Positions 1 through 4,724 of a DNA stretch of 5,754 bases are shown here, in pieces; within the stretch, counting starts at the first letter, position 1, and every line of letters starts with the position of its first letter. The position numbers were made by a program, and so were the translations under genes. The notes under the pieces are model-generated. The model had not been told where the DNA came from and ran no database searches. It saw nothing but the letters and a program-made list of their open reading frames with translations. The stretch comes from Nitrospirota bacterium (GTDB lineage Bacteria; Nitrospirota; Nitrospiria; Nitrospirales; Nitrospiraceae), in assembly GCA_005877535.1 (NCBI GenBank), contig VBOM01000228.1, forward strand, positions 1 to 5,754, written 5' to 3'.

Positions 1-147
1 AGTTTTTAGGGCGAATGGCCTACAAGCTTGTGGTGTGCTAGGGCTTCTTTCTGGCAGGGTGGGCCTTCTGAGAAGTTGCATTGAATATCAGGAAGTTATA
101 GTATTTTCCAGTGAGCATGTGATTCGAGGGTGTGTCGACGTTTCTCG

Positions 148-177
148 TTGACAGTCTTTTTTGGTCTTTGCTACCAT
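148..177 (+). promoter_or_regulatory. Candidate sigma70-type promoter for the OFOR operon
   Basis: A perfect -35 hexamer TTGACA (148-153) is followed after 18 bases by TACCAT (172-177), which matches the TATAAT consensus at four of six positions. Transcription would start near 184 and give a leader of about 130 nt before the beta gene. The spacing is acceptable but the -10 element is weak. A second AT-rich -10-like element (TATAGT, 97-102) has no good -35 partner. This is a consensus match only. Confidence 0.35.
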
Positions 178-272
178 ACGCATTCCGTGTGAACGTCTTT
201 GAGCGGGTCAGCCCAGTGCATTCAACCTCGAATTCCTGCTGGCTTGTTGCATATCACCGTGTCTTTCCGATA

Positions 273-292
273 GGCAATGGATTTCCCTTGCC
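273..292 (+). other. Small hairpin in the operon leader
   Basis: GGCAATGG (273-280) can pair with CCCTTGCC (285-292) with one internal mismatch and a four-base loop. It ends eight bases before the Shine-Dalgarno sequence of the beta gene. It has no U-tract, so it is not a terminator. It could influence transcript stability or translation initiation, but a stem of this size also arises by chance. Confidence 0.25.
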
Positions 293-313
293 GCGATAGA
301 GGGAGGTGTTCCG

Positions 314-1216
314 ATGAGTCTTGATTATGTCAAGTTTTCCGGTGGATTTGAGAAGTTCATGCCCAAGGAATATCGGGACATGGTCGAGCATGGCCCGTTT
401 GGAAAGAAAATTTCAGTCTCCCAAATGGGGAGCTTCAAGGAAATTCTCGAAGAACATCCCATGTGTGCCGGTTGCGCGATGACTCTGTTCATCCGACTGG
501 CGATCATTGCCTTCCCCAACCCAGAAGATACGATCACTGTTGGAACAGCAGGTTGTGGACGGTTAGCGATTTCACAAGCTGCGATCCCGTTTGTGTACGG
601 CAACTACGGCGATCAGAACGGTGTCGCGAGCGGACTGTCTCGCGGGCTGCGGCTGCGGTTCGGTGACAAGCCGAAAGATGTGGTCGTCATGGCGGGAGAC
701 GGCGGAACAGCGGATATCGGCTTCCAGCAAGTGCTCCACTCCTGGTTCCGAAAAGAACGGTTCACCACGATCATGTTGGACAATGAAGTGTATGGCAATA
801 CCGGTGGGCAGGAGAGCGGGATGACCAATCGTGGTGCCGTCTTAAAGATGGCCCCGTTGGGGAAGAAGTTCGAAAAGATGGATATGTTGCAAATGGCGAA
901 GGTGGCTGGATGTGCGTATGTGGCAACTGTGGTTCCGAACAATCCCCGCCGCGTTGAAAGTGTCATCAAGAAGGCCGTGCTGATTGCCCGCGAAGTGGGC
1001 TCGACCTACATTCAAGCCTACACCTCCTGCAATATCGAGTACGCGATTCCTACTGACAAGGTTATGGAAGACGCGAAGACCGTTGAGAATGATCGGTATC
1101 AGTTCACAGAATATGTAAGTGACGAAGCCAAGCAGTATCTGACTGAGCGGTATGGCTACAAAGACTATCTTCCGAAGCCGGCTGCTTCTGCCGCCGCAAT
1201 TCCAAACAAGGCGTAA
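314..1216 (+). CDS. 2-oxoacid:ferredoxin oxidoreductase, beta subunit (TPP-binding)
   Basis: This subunit binds thiamine pyrophosphate (TPP) and one [4Fe-4S] cluster in a cytoplasmic enzyme that interconverts a 2-oxoacid plus CoA with an acyl-CoA plus CO2, using ferredoxin. In the 300-residue product the TPP/Mg motif begins at GDGG (128-131) and closes at DNEVYGNTGGQ (156-166), the usual spacing for the family. Four cysteines fit the cluster ligands: C51 and C54 (MCAGC), C81 (TAGCGR) and C239 (YTSCN). The GDGGTADIG/NTGGQ form resembles pyruvate-type beta subunits more than the classical KorB type, but this does not settle the substrate (pyruvate or 2-oxoglutarate). A GGGAGGT Shine-Dalgarno at 301-307 supports the ATG at 314. 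It is the first gene of the operon and looks intact. PorB or ForB would be the equivalent names in related bacteria. Confidence 0.93.
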   Translation: MSLDYVKFSGGFEKFMPKEYRDMVEHGPFGKKISVSQMGSFKEILEEHPMCAGCAMTLFIRLAIIAFPNPEDTITVGTAGCGRLAISQAAIPFVYGNYGDQNGVASGLSRGLRLRFGDKPKDVVVMAGDGGTADIGFQQVLHSWFRKERFTTIMLDNEVYGNTGGQESGMTNRGAVLKMAPLGKKFEKMDMLQMAKVAGCAYVATVVPNNPRRVESVIKKAVLIAREVGSTYIQAYTSCNIEYAIPTDKVMEDAKTVENDRYQFTEYVSDEAKQYLTERYGYKDYLPKPAASAAAIPNKA

Positions 1217-1239
1217 GCGACCCGTAGGGAGGCTCGGAC

Positions 1240-1953
1240 ATGGCAAAGCGTTTTAACATTCGGATGGCGGGGGTTGGTGGGCAAGGTGTCGTGACGGGGT
1301 CCCACATTCTGAGCACCGCAGTGATCCATGCCGGCGGTGAAAGCACAATCGTCCCATTTTATGGATCGGAAAAGCGGATGGCACCGGTTGAGAGCTATGT
1401 CCGTGTGTCGGACGAACCGATCTACGAGATCGGGGAAATCACCTTCCCGCACATCATTATTATCTTCCATCCACAGGTCATTACCCACGGTAAGTCGTAT
1501 ACGATGCCGTTCTATTTCGGATTGAAGGAAGACGGGATTGCGCTGATCAACAACGATGGGCCCATGTCCCTTCACAGGGATCAGCAGCGTGAGTTGGAGG
1601 AGCGCCGTGCGAAGCTCTATTACTTCCCCGCGACCAAACTGTCCCTCGAAGTTGCAGGGATGGACCTCGCAACGAACATGGCACTGATGGGTTGCATCGG
1701 AGCGATTACGGGGCTGACTTCGGTTGAAGCGCTGGAACAGTCGGTGAAGGATCGGTTCCTTGGCAAAGGATTTGTCGTATCCGGCGGGACCGCTGCCTTA
1801 GACAGCGTCGTAGAGAGGAAGTTCAAGAAGAAACAGGAGTTGATTGATAAAAATGTGGCGGTGATTCAGGCCGGCTGGAACTACGCAGTCGATCACGGTT
1901 GGGCTGCGTCATCGGTCAAACGGTCGGAAGCCCGAGCGGCCGTAGGCGCCTAA
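1240..1953 (+). CDS. 2-oxoacid:ferredoxin oxidoreductase, gamma subunit
   Basis: This is the gamma subunit (POR/KOR gamma domain family), the part of OFOR enzymes linked to CoA handling and to contacts with the alpha-beta core. The 237-residue product opens with the diagnostic glycine-rich GVGGQGVVTG (11-20) after a beta strand. It continues with YGSEKRMAPVESYVRVSD (41-58), which corresponds to the conserved region following the first strand-helix unit in this family, and has a conserved-looking ATNMALMGCIGAITGL helix (144-159). The C-terminal part after about residue 190 is charged and then Ala-rich. AGGGAGG at 1226-1232 lies seven bases before the ATG, and the gap to the beta gene is 23 bases, consistent with co-transcription. 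Length and motifs look complete. The substrate cannot be read from this subunit. Confidence 0.92.
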   Translation: MAKRFNIRMAGVGGQGVVTGSHILSTAVIHAGGESTIVPFYGSEKRMAPVESYVRVSDEPIYEIGEITFPHIIIIFHPQVITHGKSYTMPFYFGLKEDGIALINNDGPMSLHRDQQRELEERRAKLYYFPATKLSLEVAGMDLATNMALMGCIGAITGLTSVEALEQSVKDRFLGKGFVVSGGTAALDSVVERKFKKKQELIDKNVAVIQAGWNYAVDHGWAASSVKRSEARAAVGA

Positions 1954-1979
1954 CCAGGATTTAGCACCAAGGAGTCACC

Positions 1980-2312
1980 ATGTATCTGGTCGCCAATATC
2001 GATGTTGAGATATGTGCTGCGAAGAGTTGCAAGCTCTGCACGCAATATTGTCCTGAAGCGAACACCATTCAGTACAGCGAGGACATGGGGAAGGACAGGG
2101 GCTTCAAGTACGGCTCCGCATACGTGGCGGTGGATCGGTGTAAGGGCTGCGCGCAGTGTGTGTGGGTCTGTGACAATATGGCGAAAAACAATGCGATCAA
2201 GATGATCATGATCGATCAATTGCCGCTGGCCGCTGTAACCGACAACATCACGTATGAAGAGAAAACCACCGTCGCGGTCCTGTCCGATCCAATGATTGTA
2301 GTGGGTAATTAG
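1980..2312 (+). CDS. 2-oxoacid:ferredoxin oxidoreductase, delta subunit (2x[4Fe-4S] ferredoxin-like)
   Basis: This is the electron-transfer subunit of the complex, expected to carry electrons between the cluster in beta and external ferredoxin. The 110-residue product has eight cysteines in two groups: C12, C17, C20, C24 and C54, C57, C60, C64. By ferredoxin logic, cluster I would use C12/C17/C20 with C64, and cluster II C54/C57/C60 with C24. Two details depart from the standard CxxCxxCxxxCP motif. The first spacing is C-x4-C, and the last cysteine is followed by Asp rather than Pro. A loop of about 29 residues separates the two groups, and a tail of about 45 residues follows the second. AAGGAG at 1969-1974 supports the ATG at 1980. 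The gene starts 26 bases after gamma and ends 12 bases before epsilon. Confidence 0.9.
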   Translation: MYLVANIDVEICAAKSCKLCTQYCPEANTIQYSEDMGKDRGFKYGSAYVAVDRCKGCAQCVWVCDNMAKNNAIKMIMIDQLPLAAVTDNITYEEKTTVAVLSDPMIVVGN

Positions 2313-2325
2313 GGAGGTACAGGAG
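2312..2325 (+). promoter_or_regulatory. Ribosome binding region that decides the epsilon start
   Basis: GGGAGGT (2312-2318) begins on the last base of the delta stop codon and lies six bases before a GTG at 2325. A second AGGAG (2321-2325) overlaps that GTG and lies eight bases before an in-frame ATG at 2334. Both starts are usable and differ by only three residues. Overlap of the stop codon with the Shine-Dalgarno sequence suggests translational coupling of delta and epsilon. Confidence 0.55.
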
Positions 2326-3089
2326 TGGCGACGATGCCAGGTACAAGAGAACGCATCATTGTTCCAGGTCCCGCCGGATTCCATCCGCCGTCGGCGGCTC
2401 AGCTGGGAGTCGCGCTGCCTGACCCAGGGCAGGGGCTCTACTATGGGTTGCTGGAGCTCAATGAAGACAAGGTCATCGAAGAGATGGCCCGGAAAATGTT
2501 GACCAGCCCCAACGCCACGATCTTCCCGGGACCGCTGGTCCTCTGGGCCTGGAACGATCATGCCGTTGAAAAGGCCAAGGCAGTGCTCGAGATCGCTGCT
2601 CAGATTCCGAACGTCATGATCATCCCCATGCCGGACTATCGTCCGAAGTATCCGAAGATCGACCCGGAAGAGGTCATCAATCCGAACCATCCGAACCTTA
2701 CGATTTGGGGCAACAAGATCGAGGCCTGTATCTTCATCGGCGTGCATTGTCATTACGCCAACTTGACCTTAAAAATGATTCGTGCAGGGACGAACTGTCT
2801 GACAATGGCGATCTGTGCAGAGCAGGGGCATGAAGATGCGATGCTGACGATTCGGGACTCTGACACGCTCAAGTTGAAGAAGACCGCGCAGGTCTTCAAG
2901 CGAGTGCGTGAAGAAATGGGCATTAAGTTGCCGGAGAACGGCGAAAACGTGCGATTTACCGGCACGCAATCGAGAGTTCACGGCGGGAAAACTCACACCA
3001 ATCCCCTCACCTTTGCGCCGGTGGCGGCGGGCCTTGCCGGCGCAGCTGCCTTTGGCCATTCCGCCGAGCAGATGAAGCGTGAAGGTTAA
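2325..3089 (+). CDS. 2-oxoacid:ferredoxin oxidoreductase, epsilon subunit (poorly characterised)
   Basis: I assign this 254-residue protein by position and overall character to the extra epsilon subunit found only in five-subunit OFORs of Hydrogenobacter and Nitrospira type. Its role is not established. I recall database labels relating such proteins to the CO dehydrogenase/acetyl-CoA synthase small-subunit family, but cannot verify this here. The protein has a Pro/Gly-rich N-terminus (PGPAGFHPP, 14-22), an FPGPLVLWAW segment (67-76) and an IFIGVHCHYANLTLKMIRAG core (137-156). Four cysteines (C135, C142, C158, C164) are spaced unlike a ferredoxin. Near the C-terminus an Ala/Gly-rich hydrophobic stretch (about 228-245) could be a buried or membrane-associated helix. 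The start is GTG 2325 or ATG 2334. It is followed 41 bases later by alpha. Confidence 0.8.
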   Translation: MATMPGTRERIIVPGPAGFHPPSAAQLGVALPDPGQGLYYGLLELNEDKVIEEMARKMLTSPNATIFPGPLVLWAWNDHAVEKAKAVLEIAAQIPNVMIIPMPDYRPKYPKIDPEEVINPNHPNLTIWGNKIEACIFIGVHCHYANLTLKMIRAGTNCLTMAICAEQGHEDAMLTIRDSDTLKLKKTAQVFKRVREEMGIKLPENGENVRFTGTQSRVHGGKTHTNPLTFAPVAAGLAGAAAFGHSAEQMKREG

Positions 3090-3130
3090 GAGTTAGGTCG
3101 AACACACAGGCGATATAGCCAAGAGGTGTC

Positions 3131-3652
3131 ATGATGAGCGAAGCACTCGAAGCAGAACAAAAGACAAACCCGCAGGGCGATCCCATTACGAGTGTCGCTG
3201 CGCCTAAACCGACCGAGACAGGCGCGAGGAAGGACCCCCATGCAGAAGCGAAACGGCAGAAGATAGTCTCGCCGGAATACTTGTTCCTCGAAGCCCCGCG
3301 AACAAAAGAGTTCATTACCGGCAGCGAATCGGCGAAAGAGGCCGTTCGGCGCTCCAACGTGGACCTGGCCATTGCCTATCCGATCACCCCGCAGAGCGAA
3401 ACGATGCAGCTCATCGGCGTACTCTACGGTGAAGGGTACGTGAAAGAGTATTACCGCGGTGAAGAAGAAGTCGGTGTCATGGCGGCGATGGCAGGCGGAT
3501 CCCGAGCTGGTGTTCGCTGTTTTACTGCGACCGCCGGTCCCGGTACACTCAGGGGTCTTGAAGGCATCTCGTCATGGCCCGGGCATCGGCTGCCCATTGT
3601 GGCCATGTTCACCTGTCGCGTCGTCAACGCCCCGCCGGATGCAGGACCGTAG
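3131..3652 (+). CDS. OFOR alpha subunit, N-terminal fragment (domain I)
   Basis: This fragment of 173 residues carries the first part of the alpha subunit, which helps form the TPP active site. It shows YPITPQSE (83-90), the acidic GEEEVGVMAAMAGGSRAG stretch (110-127; in this family a glutamate here contacts the TPP pyrimidine ring), TATAGPGTLRGLE (132-144) and TCRVVNAP (161-168). It then ends abruptly with PDAGP and a stop. Residues 1 to about 60 form a charged Pro/Ala/Lys/Glu-rich extension before the first conserved block. The start is ATG 3131 or the adjacent ATG 3134; AGAGGTG at 3122-3128 fits 3134 slightly better. On its own the fragment lacks the end of domain I and all of domain II, so it is not expected to be active without the C-terminal piece and the missing segment. 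Confidence 0.7.
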   Translation: MMSEALEAEQKTNPQGDPITSVAAPKPTETGARKDPHAEAKRQKIVSPEYLFLEAPRTKEFITGSESAKEAVRRSNVDLAIAYPITPQSETMQLIGVLYGEGYVKEYYRGEEEVGVMAAMAGGSRAGVRCFTATAGPGTLRGLEGISSWPGHRLPIVAMFTCRVVNAPPDAGP

Positions 3653-3653
3653 C

Positions 3654-4292
3654 ATGAAGCTTCCCCCTCGTGAAGCCTGGCGCGGCGCGGTGCCGGTCCT
3701 TGATGCGGAAAATCCTCCCGCCAGGCTGTCTCGTGACGCCCCGGTTCAAAAGTCCAACTTCATGGCCTATAACATCCATGCAGTGTGGCAGCAGGAAGTG
3801 TGGGCCGCAGTCGAGCGGTCTCGCAAGTACATTAATCAGTATATAGGTGGCTTGCTTACAGCTGAGAATGTAGACGATGCCGAGGCGGTGATCATCGCCT
3901 CAGGCAGTGCCGCGGCCCAGTCACGGGAAGCCGTTCGAATCTGCGCGGAAAAGGGCATCAAGATCGGCTTGATCAAGGTCCGGTCAATCCGTCCATTTCC
4001 GACGAAGGAGTTACGGCAGCTCTGTGCCAAGGCGAAGCTCATCGTCGTTCCGGAGTTCAATTACGTCGGATGGTTAGCCAAAGAAGTGGCCACGGCGATC
4101 TACGGGTACTCTAGCGCCAAGATCATCGGTGGGCCGCGGGTGTACGGCGGTCAGTCGATGCCGGTTGAGTTGATCGTGGACGAAGTCGAGTCCGGTCTGA
4201 CCGGGAAGAAGTCGACCAACGTGGCGATGTCCTCGATCATGGGTGGAGCCGTCAATCAGGATGACGTGGCGCATTTCATGCGCAGCATCTGA
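3654..4292 (+). CDS. OFOR alpha subunit, C-terminal fragment (domain II)
   Basis: The frame-3 continuation of alpha gives 212 residues from the ATG at 3654. It opens with MKLPPREAWRG and includes SNFMAYNIHAVWQQEVW (34-50), the IIASGS strand-turn (80-85), VRSIRPFP (109-116) and VVPEFNYVGWLAKE (131-144), followed by GGPRVYGGQSMP (159-170). These match the transketolase-C-like second domain of OFOR alpha subunits. A longer reading is open in this frame from ATG 3459, but residues before about 3635 are out-of-frame translation of domain I, so I reject that start. ATG 3654 lies one base after the stop of the upstream fragment and has AGGA (3643-3646) seven bases before it, so reinitiation is conceivable. 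Whether this piece is ever translated is unknown. Confidence 0.6.
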   Translation: MKLPPREAWRGAVPVLDAENPPARLSRDAPVQKSNFMAYNIHAVWQQEVWAAVERSRKYINQYIGGLLTAENVDDAEAVIIASGSAAAQSREAVRICAEKGIKIGLIKVRSIRPFPTKELRQLCAKAKLIVVPEFNYVGWLAKEVATAIYGYSSAKIIGGPRVYGGQSMPVELIVDEVESGLTGKKSTNVAMSSIMGGAVNQDDVAHFMRSI

Positions 4293-4311
4293 CACCCTTG
4301 AGCTTAATAGC

Positions 4312-4351
4312 AAAGGCCCGATCCTTCGCAGGATCGGGCCTTTTTATTTTT
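4312..4351 (+). terminator. Rho-independent terminator of the OFOR operon
   Basis: AAAGGCCCGATCCT (4312-4325) and AGGATCGGGCCTTT (4330-4343) form a perfect 14-bp stem with a TCGC loop. The T-run TTTTTATTTTT (4341-4351) starts within the stem end. It lies 20 bases after the alpha stop and ends the operon. On the minus strand the stem is followed by only a short T-run, so it would be weak for transcripts of the convergent gene. Confidence 0.93.
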
Positions 4352-4370
4352 AGCTCGGGGTGCGTTATAC

Positions 4371-4447
4371 GTGAATGGTTAAACGTTAATCGTTTCGAAG
4401 TTCGTCTTGCGTTCAACGAATAACGGTTACCGTTTAACGGTATTCAC
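4371..4447. repeat. Imperfect AACG-rich palindrome between convergent genes
   Basis: The outer arms GTGAAT (4371-4376) and ATTCAC (4442-4447) are complementary. Inside them, GTTAAACG (4378-4385) pairs with CGTTTAAC (4431-4438), and TTAATCG (4386-4392) pairs with CGAATAA (4417-4423) with one mismatch. The right arm carries extra bases (CGGTTAC, 4424-4430). The interval is rich in variants of GTTAACG and AACGAATAACG. It overlaps the last codons of the minus-strand gene. Such structures fit a dispersed extragenic palindromic repeat or a decayed miniature element, or a second hairpin acting on the minus-strand transcript. Copy number cannot be judged from one window. Confidence 0.55.
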
Positions 4448-4692
4448 CCCTGCAGCTCATCTTGTACCATGTCTTCACTCTCCGGCATGCCATAGGCCAC
4501 GTATTTGGCGTAGGAGAGGTAGATCATCGCGCTGTCCCTCATCGCCTTGGAGCCTTGTGACAAACGGAAGACTCTGTCGGAGTCGTGGGATGGGGTCGTA
4601 CCCATCGTTTCCACGTGGCTTTGGAGGAGTTGGGTGAATCGTTCCATTGAGCGTTCGACATCTTTGTAGGCCAATAGAATTGCGTCTGTCAT
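4444..4692 (-). CDS. Small hypothetical protein, predicted helical
   Basis: I do not recognise this 82-residue protein. The chosen start is the ATG at 4690-4692, because a perfect AGGAGG (complement of 4699-4704) lies six bases before it. The upstream in-frame ATG at 4711-4713 would put that Shine-Dalgarno inside the coding sequence. The product is rich in Met, Ser, Gln and charged residues. It appears to form two helices, about 1-30 (AYKDVERSMERFTQLLQ) and about 44-68 (SKAMRDSAMIYLSYAKYVAYG), joined by a polar THSD-like linker, with an acidic tail. There are no cysteines, signal peptide or clear membrane segment. It converges on the OFOR operon and diverges from the methyltransferase gene. 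The strong ribosome binding site makes it a likely real gene. Confidence 0.72.
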   Translation of the reverse strand: MTDAILLAYKDVERSMERFTQLLQSHVETMGTTPSHDSDRVFRLSQGSKAMRDSAMIYLSYAKYVAYGMPESEDMVQDELQG

Positions 4693-4724
4693 GGTTGTCC
4701 TCCTAATCACCATCAGCTTACACT

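Larger units (their letters stand above)
1..313. other. Noncoding region upstream of the OFOR operon
   Basis: No convincing gene is visible in these 313 bases. All forward frames contain stops, and the longest open stretch (frame 2 from the left edge to a TGA at 149-151, 49 codons) has no recognisable protein character. The region is more T-rich than the coding DNA that follows, as expected for a promoter and leader. It holds a candidate promoter (148-177), a small hairpin (273-292) and the ribosome binding site of the first operon gene (301-307). No terminator of an upstream gene is evident. Confidence 0.7.
3131..4292 (+). pseudogene. 2-oxoacid:ferredoxin oxidoreductase, alpha subunit gene, disrupted by internal deletion and frameshift
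   Basis: The two halves of an OFOR alpha subunit lie in different frames. The N-terminal half is read in frame 2 up to a TAG at 3650-3652, and the C-terminal half in frame 3 to TGA at 4290-4292. Homology appears to break just after NAP (ending 3634) and to resume at or shortly before MKLPP (3654). From memory of the family, about 60-75 residues normally lie between these points, including the end of domain I with its FFVTH-like segment. If this is a single deletion, its length must equal 2 modulo 3 (about 200 bases). A simple one-base sequencing error would not explain the missing protein segment. Either the gene is truly broken or split, or the assembly has collapsed here. The gene is last in the operon, just before the terminator. 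Confidence 0.75.

Noticed and set aside
22..31. Short perfect palindrome ACAAGCTTGT
   Set aside because: Ten bases with no partner copy in the window; expected by chance and not tied to any gene start.
1..81. Minus-strand open frame starting at ATG 81 and running off the left edge
   Set aside because: There is no ribosome binding site and the translation is Pro/Arg/Ser-rich with no protein character.
2..151. Open frame from the left edge to TGA 149-151, possible end of an upstream gene
   Set aside because: The 49-codon translation has no recognisable motif, and the stop overlaps the candidate -35 element; chance openness is as likely.
1950..2753. A 267-codon open frame on the minus strand
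   Set aside because: It runs antisense across the delta and epsilon genes, its translation is rich in His, Arg and Asp as expected for a shadow of GC-biased codons, and it has no recognisable domain.
3459..3653. Extension of the alpha C-terminal frame upstream to ATG 3459
   Set aside because: In this stretch the other frame encodes conserved alpha domain I (TATAGPGTLRGLE, TCRVVNAP), so the frame-3 translation is out-of-frame noise until about 3635.
4407..4637. A 76-codon plus-strand open frame over the palindrome and the small minus-strand gene
   Set aside because: It has no ribosome binding site, an Arg/Ser/Pro-rich composition, and is antisense to the better supported gene at 4444-4692.
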